The notes under the pieces are model-generated. The model saw nothing but the letters and a program-made list of their open reading frames with translations. It had not been told where the DNA came from and ran no database searches. Of a stretch of 64,000 nt of DNA, positions 17,963 through 26,931 are shown in pieces. Each line of letters opens with the position of its first letter. Positions within the stretch are counted from its first letter, which is position 1. Location: positions 132,086 to 196,085 of the forward strand of contig CAMKOM010000003.1 of assembly GCA_946414435.1 (NCBI GenBank), given 5' to 3'. This stretch comes from an uncultured Bacteroidota bacterium (lineage in GTDB: Bacteria > Bacteroidota > Bacteroidia > Bacteroidales > SZUA-534). Both the position numbers and the translations under genes were made by a program.

Positions 17963-18538
17963 TTACTCGTCGTCTGGTTTTGAATCGATTCTAACCTTGA
18001 GTAGGAAGAAATAGTTGGTTTTGTCTTCCAACGGCAAGAATTGATAGTCGAGTTGGCGTCCTGTTTTGCGGGCAATATCGATTAATCCTAGTCCAGCTCC
18101 ACCTTTATCCGACAACGAGCCTTCGCGTATTTGTTTTTTATACAATGCGTTAAGGTCGTCTTTGTTCAAACTGTTGATATTGTCGATTGCAGCCTTAAGG
18201 CCATCAATTTTCTCTTTCAAAATCTTATTGGCTGTGATGACGCTCCAATAGCCGTCTTTTTTACCGACTATGAACAATCCATTGCCGACACCATCGCTAC
18301 GGTCAACATCATCGGAATGTTTGGTCATATTCTGAAGGCATTCCACCATCACATGGAAAACTTTACGTTTTACAGATTTGTCTTCATTCGATTTGTCCAT
18401 ATCGCGCTCAGCCATCGATGTAAACATCTTCATAACTTCGTGGCTGAATTCGCCTTCATAAACCAATGAAAAACCGTTGCTCGCCATCTCGTCGTGCAAC
18501 GAAAGAACTGATTTAATAAGATTTATATCGGCACTCAT
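17963..18538 (-). CDS. SiaB-family protein kinase-like ATPase (DUF6272)
   Basis: A 191-residue protein with an HATPase-type fold resembling anti-sigma kinases. The N-box-like helix VFHVMVECLQNMTKHS is at about 61-76 and the glycine-rich lid is GGAGLGLIDIARKTG at about 146-160. SiaB-type kinases phosphorylate a small partner (SiaC, DUF1987) that controls diguanylate cyclase or similar targets in Pseudomonas; in Bacteroidota the partner is often adjacent. No SiaC gene is seen here. The neighbour on the same strand is an adenylate cyclase, so a link to cyclic nucleotide signalling is possible but only inferred from position. Confidence 0.78.
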   Translation of the reverse strand: MSADINLIKSVLSLHDEMASNGFSLVYEGEFSHEVMKMFTSMAERDMDKSNEDKSVKRKVFHVMVECLQNMTKHSDDVDRSDGVGNGLFIVGKKDGYWSVITANKILKEKIDGLKAAIDNINSLNKDDLNALYKKQIREGSLSDKGGAGLGLIDIARKTGRQLDYQFLPLEDKTNYFFLLKVRIDSKPDDE

Positions 18539-18641
18539 AAAAACTTTTTTTGTCTTGTTCGTATTTGTTTAACGACTGATAAAAATAGATTTTTTTTATA
18601 TCATCACAAAAAAAATTCCATTTATTGGGCTTTGTTGCCAC

Positions 18642-19508
18642 TTATTTTTTCTTGGCTTTCGCAAGTTTCTGAAAATCTTTTGCCAACATACCTTCTTTTG
18701 CCTTGTCGCTAATCATGTGCCATGCAAAGTAGTAGAGGCGGGCATCTGATGCACCAACAATAACTTTGTAGCATCGTACATCTTTTTTGCGTGTTCCTTC
18801 CGGCCCTACTTTGTGCAGCAGGACAACGTCGGGGTCGCGGCGGTCAATGGCGTCTTCAACTTCCTTTCTCGAAACAATTTTGAATTTGTAAGGATACAAG
18901 GCCTTGATTTTTGCTTCGGTGTTGAGATCGGGATTCAGCTCTTCTTTAACAAGATAGAGTGTTTTGTCGTGAATGTCGGCCATCTGTGAGTTGTAATACT
19001 TCAAGATGTTCTTGCTTGTGAGTTTTGGATTATCGGTTGTCAGTTTGATGTGGTTCTGCAGAAAGCGGCAGAGCAGACCGAGTTTGTAGCCGTACGACTC
19101 TTCGTCAACACCACTGTAGCAGATTGGCACCGAAGCAATGTCGGGCATCTGACGGATGTATTCGTAGTCACCGCCAAGTTCAACGCACAAGTAGTCGAAT
19201 TTCGATTTTGTCTTGTCTTTGTCGTTGTAAACGGTATTGCGGACAAGGAACGATTTTGTTGAATCCATACGAGCTTTCTCAAACTCTGATGTTGAGAATG
19301 TTATGATTTCATACTTGCTAATATCCCAATGTTTCTCAACAGTCTCTTTGATTTTGAAGTTGTATTCGAGCATTGGGTTGTTTTCAAGCACAACCATTGT
19401 TGTTGTGTTTTTGAAACGTTGCAGAGTCTCGGGGCGACCGACGGTCTGTTGTGCTTGCGCATTGTAGAATAATGCGCCTGCCAAAAGCATAGCAAATGTT
19501 TTTTTCAT
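18642..19508 (-). CDS. Secreted hypothetical protein, 288 aa
   Basis: A protein with a clear signal peptide (MKKTFAMLLAGALFYNAQAQ, cleaved after about residue 19) and no recognisable domain. The mature part is rich in Lys and Asp with a mixed alpha/beta look, and includes VEDAIDRRDPDVVLLHKVGPEG and a Lys-rich end. The ATG at 19508 is preferred over one at 19577, because a -7 box at 19534-19542 lies between them, leaving a leader of about 20 bases. It is probably periplasmic. The function is unknown. Confidence 0.65.
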   Translation of the reverse strand: MKKTFAMLLAGALFYNAQAQQTVGRPETLQRFKNTTTMVVLENNPMLEYNFKIKETVEKHWDISKYEIITFSTSEFEKARMDSTKSFLVRNTVYNDKDKTKSKFDYLCVELGGDYEYIRQMPDIASVPICYSGVDEESYGYKLGLLCRFLQNHIKLTTDNPKLTSKNILKYYNSQMADIHDKTLYLVKEELNPDLNTEAKIKALYPYKFKIVSRKEVEDAIDRRDPDVVLLHKVGPEGTRKKDVRCYKVIVGASDARLYYFAWHMISDKAKEGMLAKDFQKLAKAKKK

Positions 19509-19533
19509 CGTATTATATTTTTTCAATAAGGCT

Positions 19534-19542
19534 ACAAATGTA
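19534..19542 (-). promoter_or_regulatory. -7 box of the secreted 288-aa protein gene
   Basis: Minus-strand TACATTTGT matches TAnnTTTG(C/T). Its position decides the start codon at 19508. Confidence 0.6.
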
Positions 19543-19718
19543 AGAAATATAGTTAGGTGGCTTTCATAAAAACTCATGTTTTTCGATTTTTTGTTGTATG
19601 ATTTGTTCAGCAGCTTGATTATCGGTTATTTGCGACCCTGGATGGGTTTTTTAGTCACATGATTTGCTTTTTTCGCGTAATTTGATTGTCAACACACGGC
19701 AATCAACAATAAGATTCT

Positions 19719-19727
19719 TACTTTTGC
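19719..19727 (+). promoter_or_regulatory. -7 box of the DUF1573 gene
   Basis: TACTTTTGC matches the consensus; transcription would start near 19734, about 20 bases before the ATG at 19754. It forms a divergent pair with the promoter at 19534-19542. Confidence 0.65.
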
Positions 19728-19753
19728 GTTCACAATATATAATATGTAAGGCT

Positions 19754-20842
19754 ATGAGAAAGATTTTGCTTGCAGGCATTACCGCACTGCTGACCATTAC
19801 AGCATTTGCACAGACAAAAGGACCGATTATAAGCTGGGATGAAGCATCATATAATTTCGGTGATATTAAGGAATCCGATGGTCCGGCCACCCATAAGTTT
19901 GAATTTACTAATAAGGGTGATGCGCCTCTAGTGGTCACTTATGTCAAACCATCGTGCGGATGCACCACTTCTGAATATACGAAAGAGCCGGTGATGCCAG
20001 GCGCAAAAGGTTTTGTGTCGGCCACATATGACCCCAACGGACGTCCGGGGCCGTTCAACAAATCGATATCTGTGACAACCAACTGCACACCCGAAGTGAC
20101 AACAATCCGATTCTCGGGCAAGGTTATTGAGAAAGAGAAGACGTTGGCCGACCTGCACCCGCGTACCATTGGCGCATTGAACGTTGAAAACAATCACATT
20201 TCGCTGCTGAAGGTGAAAAACACCGAGGTGCGCGAGGATAGCACAAGCATTGCAAACCTAACAGACAAGCCGCTGACAATATCGTTCCGCAACGTGCCAA
20301 AGCATATTTCGGCTGAGGCTGTTCCTGCGACTCTGCAACCGAACCAAAAAGGCAAGATTGTGGTGAAATTCGACGCAACGCAACGCAGCGATTGGGGATT
20401 TGTAATGGACAAGGTGACTGTGGCCATAAACGATGACACAAACAACAATAAGAATCTGTTGTCGGTGAGCGCAACCATCGAAGAAGACTTTTCGAAGTAT
20501 TCGGACGAACAGCTTGCAAACGCGCCGAAACTTGTGTTCAATGAGTCGAGTTTCAATTTCGGCAGCATTACCGAAGGCGAGAAGGTCAACCACACGTTCA
20601 CTTTCCGCAACGATGGCAAGCAGGATTTGATTATCAGAAAGATTTCCACCTCGTGCGGTTGCACCGTTGTTGACAAAAAAACAGACATTATCAAGCCGGG
20701 CGAATCATCGTCGATTGACATCACCTTCAACTCGGCAGGTAAGTCGAACCGTCAAAACAAAAGCATCACCATCATCTGCAACGACCCGAAAAACCCGCAG
20801 CAGATTCTGCATATTGTTGGTGATGTGAAAAAGAAACAATAA
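19754..20842 (+). CDS. DUF1573 (Ig-like) secreted protein with two CGC repeats
   Basis: A 362-residue exported protein: signal peptide (MRKILLAGITALLTITAFAQ), then an Ig-like DUF1573 domain with SYNFGDIKE ... PSCGCTTSEY (about 28-115), a middle divergent Ig-like domain, and a second DUF1573 domain with SFNFGSITEGEKVNHTF ... TSCGCTVVDKK (about 262-355). The S-C-G-C cysteines are the family hallmark; their role is unknown. Start at 19754 follows the -7 box; an upstream in-frame ATG at 19664 lies before the promoter. A hairpin terminator follows. Bacteroidota encode many such proteins, thought to act in the cell envelope. Confidence 0.88.
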   Translation: MRKILLAGITALLTITAFAQTKGPIISWDEASYNFGDIKESDGPATHKFEFTNKGDAPLVVTYVKPSCGCTTSEYTKEPVMPGAKGFVSATYDPNGRPGPFNKSISVTTNCTPEVTTIRFSGKVIEKEKTLADLHPRTIGALNVENNHISLLKVKNTEVREDSTSIANLTDKPLTISFRNVPKHISAEAVPATLQPNQKGKIVVKFDATQRSDWGFVMDKVTVAINDDTNNNKNLLSVSATIEEDFSKYSDEQLANAPKLVFNESSFNFGSITEGEKVNHTFTFRNDGKQDLIIRKISTSCGCTVVDKKTDIIKPGESSSIDITFNSAGKSNRQNKSITIICNDPKNPQQILHIVGDVKKKQ

Positions 20843-20856
20843 CGAACTTACAAACA

Positions 20857-20908
20857 GAAATGTGGCGCGCGCTGTCGGCAACGACAACGATGCCACATTT
20901 CGCTTTTT
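20857..20908 (+). terminator. Terminator after the DUF1573 gene
   Basis: Ten-bp stem GAAATGTGGC (20857-20866) with GCCACATTTC (20892-20901) followed by GCTTTTTA. Confidence 0.75.
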
Positions 20909-20921
20909 ATAACGCATCCCG

Positions 20922-23453
20922 ATGCCGATAACAAGATTTCTGCTTACCGCTGTTTTTATGCTGATGGCCGGCCTCGGTTTCGCACAAAGCGACATACTCA
21001 ACATTGAAACAGACATCAGCACATCGGGAAAAACTCTGAAAGAGATTATTACAGAAATTGAACGGTCGAGCGGCGTCAGGTTCTCGTATTCCGACAACTT
21101 GCTGCCCAAAAAGCGATTTAACGCCATCGACCCAAAGCAGACTCTTGGGCAGCTGCTCGACAACCTGATGCACAGCAACGGCATTGACTACAAAGTCATC
21201 GACGGACAGATTGTGCTGTTCGAATCGGACAAAAAAGGCAATAACTGTGTTTTGACGGGTTTTATCGTCGACGGCAAAAACTCTGAAAGCATTATCAACG
21301 GCTCGGTGTATGCGGCCGACATCGGAATTGGCACCATATCGAACAATTATGGTTTTTTCACTCTTGAGCTGCCTGAGGGACTGCATCATATAAAATTCAA
21401 CAGTCTTGGCTACAAGCAAGTCGACACCATTATAAATATAAGCGGCACACGCACTATGGTGATGCGGCTCACTCCGATATCGTACCAAGTGAGTGAAGTT
21501 GTGATTAGAGAGAGCGGCAGCAATGATTTCATGGAATCGGCGATGAGTACCATCATCAAACTGAACAATAAACAGTTGAAAGAGATGCCAAACGTTTTAG
21601 GCGAGCACGATGCGCTGCGAAACCTTGACATGCTTACCGGTCTGCAAATAAGCGAATTCTCGAAAAGCAACATCAGTGTGCGCGGCGGTACAGGCGACCA
21701 AACAAGTTTCTTGATGGACGAAGCCAATCTGCACACAGCGTCGCACTTGGGCGGTTTTTCATCGGTTTTCAACCCCGACATTGTGAACCACATCCGCGTT
21801 TACAAGAACGACCTGCCGGTGAGCGAGACGGGGACATTGTCGTCAGTTATCGATGTGCGCCTTCGCGACGGCGACATGCAGCAATGGCACACTTCGGGCT
21901 CAATTGGCCTGCTGACGGCGCGAGCCACCATCGAGGGGCCGCTGAAGAAAGATAAATCATCGGTGCTGCTGGCTGTCAGACGGACATACGCCGACAGAAT
22001 TTTCAATCGTTTTTGGAAGAACCACAACTTTGCGCTGGACTTCTATTTCTACGACATCAACTTCAAATTCAACTACAAGTTCAACCCTCGCGACAGGCTC
22101 TATGTATCGTGGTACACAGGTGCTGATATGCTCGACCACTCGATGTACTTGAAACGCAACGATCATGTGGCCAATATCCGTTGGAACCACATTTTCGGAG
22201 AGAATCTGTTTTTCAACCTGTCGACAATAGGCTCGTTCAACAATACGCGGATGTCGAACTTCCACAACTATGGTGCCACGAAATGGCAATCGGTGTGCTG
22301 GGACGCAAAGGTGAAACTTGATTTCTCGCATTACGTGAGCGACCGCATCAGTCTGAAATATGGCATACAAAGTTCATACTATAGCATCGAACCATACGAT
22401 TTGTCGCGCGAAGAGGTTGAAACTCAGTATAAATCGTGGCGCATTCACGCGCAAGCTGTTATAAACCACGGCATCTATGCCGAACAAACCTGGCGGCTAG
22501 GGGCGCGGCTCTCGGCTAATCTTGGGGCACGGTTGAACGTGAACAGAGGCCCAACCGACTACCAAAACAATGCCGATTCAATAATTTTTTATCCTGAATG
22601 GAACGCCACGCTCAACATCAAAGCCACCGACAAACTTCTGTTGCGGCTCAACGGCTCATCGAAAACTCAGCCGCTTCATCAGATGCAGGTGAGTTCGTAC
22701 GGCATCACCATCAGCCGCTGGATGCCAGCAAACGCACGGTTCCTGCCCGAACGCAGCCTTAATTTCTCGGTAAGCGCCGATTTCGAGTTAACCGACTGGC
22801 TCAACGCTTCGGCCGACATCTACCACCGACAACTGAATAATCTGATTGAGACCATGCAGGAAATGCGTCTTGTGTATGAGATAAATCCTGAGAAGTACGC
22901 CAAGCACTCGTCGGCAAAAGTTAACGGCTGCGAAGTTTCGGCCAATGCCACTTTCGACAACTTGAAAATGGCGGTATCGTACGACTACACCGACTCACGT
23001 TGGCTGACACAAGAGCTGAACAACGACAAGAGCTACCCAGCATCGTTCATCCGCAAGCACACCGTCAGGATAACCGGCACCTATGCGCTGAGCGAGTTCG
23101 TACGGCTTTCGGCATCGTGGCAGATAGCATCGGGCATACCCTACACAGCTGCAGTGGGCAAATATGTGGTTGACGGCAAGACAACACTGCAATTCGATGA
23201 CAACCAAATAAACACAATGCGCTTGCCGAGTTACAACCGGCTCGACATCAGCATGAACATCGAAAATAAAAAGAACAAAATACGGCGGTGGCAGAGTTTT
23301 TGGGATTTTGCCATTTACAATGTTTACGCCCGCAAAAACCCGCTTGGTGTGGCATACTTCACCACCGATGAGAACAAGAACTACGTGCTGAGGCCCGGCT
23401 ACTACTATTTCTATCAGTTTGTGCCTTCGATATCGTACCGATTCAGGTTTTGA
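20922..23453 (+). CDS. TonB-dependent outer-membrane receptor with STN and carboxypeptidase-like domains
   Basis: An 843-residue receptor that would import a ligand across the outer membrane using TonB energy. In order: signal peptide (about 1-21), STN-like domain (about 35-98, GKTLKEIITEIERSSGVRFSYSD), a carboxypeptidase-regulatory-like beta domain (about 108-180), a plug (about 200-310, ISVRGGTGDQTSFLMDE) and a 22-strand barrel ending YRFRF. An STN domain often signals to a FecR anti-sigma factor, but no sigma/FecR pair is nearby. No SusD partner follows, so it is not a polysaccharide-locus SusC. The ligand is unknown. Confidence 0.88.
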   Translation: MPITRFLLTAVFMLMAGLGFAQSDILNIETDISTSGKTLKEIITEIERSSGVRFSYSDNLLPKKRFNAIDPKQTLGQLLDNLMHSNGIDYKVIDGQIVLFESDKKGNNCVLTGFIVDGKNSESIINGSVYAADIGIGTISNNYGFFTLELPEGLHHIKFNSLGYKQVDTIINISGTRTMVMRLTPISYQVSEVVIRESGSNDFMESAMSTIIKLNNKQLKEMPNVLGEHDALRNLDMLTGLQISEFSKSNISVRGGTGDQTSFLMDEANLHTASHLGGFSSVFNPDIVNHIRVYKNDLPVSETGTLSSVIDVRLRDGDMQQWHTSGSIGLLTARATIEGPLKKDKSSVLLAVRRTYADRIFNRFWKNHNFALDFYFYDINFKFNYKFNPRDRLYVSWYTGADMLDHSMYLKRNDHVANIRWNHIFGENLFFNLSTIGSFNNTRMSNFHNYGATKWQSVCWDAKVKLDFSHYVSDRISLKYGIQSSYYSIEPYDLSREEVETQYKSWRIHAQAVINHGIYAEQTWRLGARLSANLGARLNVNRGPTDYQNNADSIIFYPEWNATLNIKATDKLLLRLNGSSKTQPLHQMQVSSYGITISRWMPANARFLPERSLNFSVSADFELTDWLNASADIYHRQLNNLIETMQEMRLVYEINPEKYAKHSSAKVNGCEVSANATFDNLKMAVSYDYTDSRWLTQELNNDKSYPASFIRKHTVRITGTYALSEFVRLSASWQIASGIPYTAAVGKYVVDGKTTLQFDDNQINTMRLPSYNRLDISMNIENKKNKIRRWQSFWDFAIYNVYARKNPLGVAYFTTDENKNYVLRPGYYYFYQFVPSISYRFRF

Positions 23454-23555
23454 ACAAAAAGTTGATAACAATTTAGGCATATTGCCAACGGGGACTTTTT
23501 TCTAAACTATTTTGACTATATTGCCAATCATTCTGAGATAAAAAACACACAAGTG

Positions 23556-23936
23556 ATGGCAAAAGAGATATTAGAACTTGAATACCATTTCAACACATCG
23601 TCGAAAGTTCTGTTTCCGCGATTGAGCACCGCTATTGGTCTAAACGAGTGGTTTGCCGACGAGGTTAACGAGAAAGACAAGATTTTTACATTTCGTTGGG
23701 ACAAAGAAGAACGCAGTGCCGAACTGCTGGCAGTGAAAGAAGGAAGAAACGCTAAATTCCATTGGACCGATGACGATGACGATGAGTCTTACTTCGAATT
23801 CAACTTATCGACCACCGAACTGACCGACGACCTCGCACTCAGAATCATCGATTTTGCCGAACCTGGCGAAGCCGCTGAGATGAAAGAACTTTGGGATGCC
23901 CAAATATCTGATCTTAAACGTGTGCTCGGAGCTTAA
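23556..23936 (+). CDS. START-like (SRPBCC) domain protein
   Basis: A 126-residue cytoplasmic protein of the small Bacteroidota START-like family (AHSA1-type fold), which folds as a hydrophobic cavity. Features are the N-terminal EILELEYHFNTSSKVLFPRLSTAIGLNEWFADEV, a central acidic run DDDDD and the C-terminal amphipathic helix EMKELWDAQISDLKRVLG. The ligand is unknown. The ATG at 23556 was chosen; a GTG directly before it adds one residue. It lies upstream of the LptF/LptG permease gene. Confidence 0.8.
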   Translation: MAKEILELEYHFNTSSKVLFPRLSTAIGLNEWFADEVNEKDKIFTFRWDKEERSAELLAVKEGRNAKFHWTDDDDDESYFEFNLSTTELTDDLALRIIDFAEPGEAAEMKELWDAQISDLKRVLGA

Positions 23937-24122
23937 GAATCATTAAGTTGAAGGAAGATCCATTCGAGTTAAACGATTGTGAATTCTGCATAAGCCTGCC
24001 GATGAAAAGTTAGTAATCAGACGCCCCAACTTTTCTTGTCATCGACCGGCTGTTACGCCTAAAAAAAAAGTAATATTGCGGATTATTAGCGGCTATCGTT
24101 TTCCGCGGCTAAGCGTCAGAAA
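23937..24122. other. Spacer before the lptF/lptG-type gene
   Basis: 186 bases with an imperfect inverted repeat around 24001-24046 (AAAAGTT paired with AACTTTT) and a near-match to the -7 box (TAATATTGC, 24071-24079, one mismatch) that may serve the permease gene. No small gene is supported. Confidence 0.4.
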
Positions 24123-25715
24123 GTGAAAAAATTAAACAAGTTCATATTAAAATCATACATCGGGCCGTTCATCCTGACATTTTTCATATCGATGTTCATA
24201 CTGCTAATGCAGTTTCTGTGGCGTTACCTTGATGATATTGTCGGGAAAGGACTTGGCGCCGCCGTGATAACGGAACTGCTAGTGTACGCAAGCAGTAATC
24301 TGGTACCGATGGCTTTGCCTTTAGCCGTGCTGCTCAGTTCGATTATGACTTTTGGCAACCTTGCCGAACATTACGAACTTATGGCTATAAAATCGGCCGG
24401 AATATCACTAGTTAAAATCATGCGGCCATTGATAGTGTTTGTGATAGGTGTAAGCATTTGTGCGTTTCTATTCTCGAACAATGTGATGCCATACACCAAC
24501 CTAAAAATGGCCACGCTGCTCTACGACATCAAACATCAAAAGCCCGAAGTGTCGATTACCGAAGGTGTTTTCAGCGACGCCATCGAGGACTACAGCATAA
24601 AAGTTGGGCGCAAAAGTCGCAAAGGCCCAATGCTTTACGACATAATGATTTACAACCATACAGAAGACAACGGCAACCGTGATGTGACACTGGCCGACTC
24701 GGGCACAATGATTATCACAAAAGACAAGCGGTATATGGTCATAACACTCTACAACGGGACAAACTACGTTGAGGAAGTTGAAAAACGCCGCCGCTGGAAC
24801 GAGAAGGAATATCCGCAGCGAACAACCAGTTTCAAAGAAGAAAGGTTTATGATTGACCTTTCGGGGATGGATTTCGAGCGGTCGGACGAATCGCTCTACA
24901 AAAACGGTTCCGGGATGTTGAACCTATCGCAGTTGCAATACGCAACCGACTCGCTGATAACAAATTACAACAATTCTGCCAACAGCTATCTTTCAACCCT
25001 TGAACGCGCACACTATTTTAAAAAGATAGATTTCCGAAATGAGGACAGCCTTTGGTATAAGAAAACAGAATTGCCCACATCAGTCGATATCAACATCGAC
25101 TCAGTGCTTGTGGCAATGTCACAAAGCGATAGGGCTGGCGTGCTAAGTTACGCTGTACAAAATGCGCGAGAAGCCAAAACCTATATTTCCCAGTCTGCCT
25201 CAGATTTCCAAAGCCGGAGGAAAACAATCAAACGCTACGAGATTGAGTGGCACAAAAAGTTCACACTCTCCATCGCATGCCTACTGTTGTTCTTCATCGG
25301 GGCACCACTTGGCGCCATAATACGCAAAGGCGGCATCGGCACACCAATTGTAATTTCGGTGCTGTTCTTCGTCATCTACTACGTAATAAACATCAGTGGC
25401 GAAAAGGCCGCCAAAATGGGTTCCTGGCCGGCATGGCTCGGTATGTGGCTTTCGCCGATGGTGTTCGCCCCGATGGGCGCGTTCCTCACCTACAAGGCAG
25501 TAAAGGATGCCACATTCCTCGAACTCAGCACCTACACCGATTTCTTCCGAAAAGTGTTCGAAAAGATGATGAAGAACCGCACATTTGCCGCCATTGTCAA
25601 ATTCTTCATGTCGGAAGAAAAAAAGGCAAAAGCCAAATTGGCTGCCGAATTAGAACGACGCAAACAAACGCTTTTCAATTCTTTCAATTCAAATAACAGC
25701 AATGGGAACGGTTGA
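24123..25715 (+). CDS. LptF/LptG family LPS-export permease
   Basis: A 530-residue inner-membrane permease (YjgP/YjgQ family). Together with LptB it would draw lipopolysaccharide from the inner membrane. N-terminal helices carry FILKSYIGPFILTFFISMFI and LVPMALPLAVLLSSIMTFGNLAEHYELMAIKSAGISL, the family signature. A large periplasmic jelly-roll domain covers about 150-370 and three helices follow from about 375. GTG start. It is longer than E. coli LptF/G (about 360) because of an extended periplasmic domain and a Lys/Asn-rich C-terminal tail. It overlaps the next gene by 14 bases. lptB itself is 11 kb away (37040-37765). Confidence 0.88.
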   Translation: MKKLNKFILKSYIGPFILTFFISMFILLMQFLWRYLDDIVGKGLGAAVITELLVYASSNLVPMALPLAVLLSSIMTFGNLAEHYELMAIKSAGISLVKIMRPLIVFVIGVSICAFLFSNNVMPYTNLKMATLLYDIKHQKPEVSITEGVFSDAIEDYSIKVGRKSRKGPMLYDIMIYNHTEDNGNRDVTLADSGTMIITKDKRYMVITLYNGTNYVEEVEKRRRWNEKEYPQRTTSFKEERFMIDLSGMDFERSDESLYKNGSGMLNLSQLQYATDSLITNYNNSANSYLSTLERAHYFKKIDFRNEDSLWYKKTELPTSVDINIDSVLVAMSQSDRAGVLSYAVQNAREAKTYISQSASDFQSRRKTIKRYEIEWHKKFTLSIACLLLFFIGAPLGAIIRKGGIGTPIVISVLFFVIYYVINISGEKAAKMGSWPAWLGMWLSPMVFAPMGAFLTYKAVKDATFLELSTYTDFFRKVFEKMMKNRTFAAIVKFFMSEEKKAKAKLAAELERRKQTLFNSFNSNNSNGNG

Positions 25716-26931
25716 AAATCAACAACGATCGCTGCGCATACTTGTTTTATGCAACAAGATGCCCTACCCATCAAATGACGGTGGCACAATTGCAACCCTC
25801 AATATGATTATGGGAATGGCAGCGCAAGGCAATATGGTTGATGTACTTGCAATGCAGACCCAAAAGCATAATTTCCCGCTTGAAAAACTATCGACAGAAC
25901 TTAAACAAAGCATCAATTGGCATTCGGTATGGATTGACACCGAAATCAGTATCGGCAAACTGCTCAAAAACCTATTTTTTTCACGGTTGCCATACAATGC
26001 CGAAAGATTTGTTTCGGAAGAATACAATTCGAAACTAATAGACCTGTTAAGAAACAATTACGATATCATCCAACTTGAAGGACTATACCTGACAAGCTAT
26101 ATTGACACAATTAGAAAATACTCAAAATCAACCATATCGCTACGAGCGCACAATGTTGAGCGGCTGATTTGGGAACGGATGGCCGAAACAGAGACCAACC
26201 CATTGAGAAAACTATACAAACAGATTCTCAGCCGCCGCATTGGGAGACTTGAGTCACAGACTTTAAGCAAGATAGATTTACTTGTGCCAATAACCCAAAA
26301 TGATGCCGCACAATTGCCATTCAGCCCCGAACGCACATATATTGCGTCTACTGGTATCGAGCCACAAAAATTCTCTGCCTACAAGGAACCCGCTGTGCCA
26401 AATTCAGTTTTTTATATTGGTGCACTAGACTGGGAGCCAAACCAAGAGGCGGTTTTATGGTTTGTGCGCAATGTCTGGACCTACGTTCACCAACAGTGCC
26501 CTGACTGGGAACTGCACATTGCCGGACGCAACGCCCCAAAAAAATTTGCCGCCGAATTAACAAATTATCCGGTGATATTCGATGGGCAGGTTCAGAGTGC
26601 GCAAGAATTCATTGAGCGACACAACATTATGGTTGTACCATTGCTTTCGGGAAGCGGAATGCGTATAAAAATCATTGAGGCAATGGCGCACTCACGATGC
26701 GTAGTTACAACCCCCGTTGGCGCCGAGGGTATCAATGCGGAAAACGGCCGACAAATTCTTATCGGCGAAACACCAAACGAACTTAAACAACTGATTCTAA
26801 AAGCCATATCCGATGCCGATTATACACAAAAAATAGCCCGCGAAGCATTTGAATACACAAACATCAATTTTAACAATCGTCAAATTATCAGCGGTTTAAA
26901 CAACTTTTACAAGCTATGTCTGCAGCGTTGA
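25702..26931 (+). CDS. Glycosyltransferase family 4 (GT-B) protein
   Basis: A 409-residue GT-B glycosyltransferase. The N-terminal domain has RILVLCNKMPYPSNDGG, in which the Gly-rich loop binds substrate. The C-terminal nucleotide-sugar domain carries FYIGALDWEPNQEAVLWF and VVPLLSGSGMRIKIIEAMAHSRCVVTTPVGAEGI, the EX7E-type region of GT4 enzymes. It probably adds a sugar to an envelope glycan. It overlaps the permease gene by 14 bases and the following GT2 gene by 16 bases, indicating a coupled operon. Confidence 0.87.
   Translation: MGTVENQQRSLRILVLCNKMPYPSNDGGTIATLNMIMGMAAQGNMVDVLAMQTQKHNFPLEKLSTELKQSINWHSVWIDTEISIGKLLKNLFFSRLPYNAERFVSEEYNSKLIDLLRNNYDIIQLEGLYLTSYIDTIRKYSKSTISLRAHNVERLIWERMAETETNPLRKLYKQILSRRIGRLESQTLSKIDLLVPITQNDAAQLPFSPERTYIASTGIEPQKFSAYKEPAVPNSVFYIGALDWEPNQEAVLWFVRNVWTYVHQQCPDWELHIAGRNAPKKFAAELTNYPVIFDGQVQSAQEFIERHNIMVVPLLSGSGMRIKIIEAMAHSRCVVTTPVGAEGINAENGRQILIGETPNELKQLILKAISDADYTQKIAREAFEYTNINFNNRQIISGLNNFYKLCLQR

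Noticed and set aside
24001-24046. Terminator after the START-like gene
   Set aside because: The inverted repeat is imperfect, lacks a T run and has a long loop.
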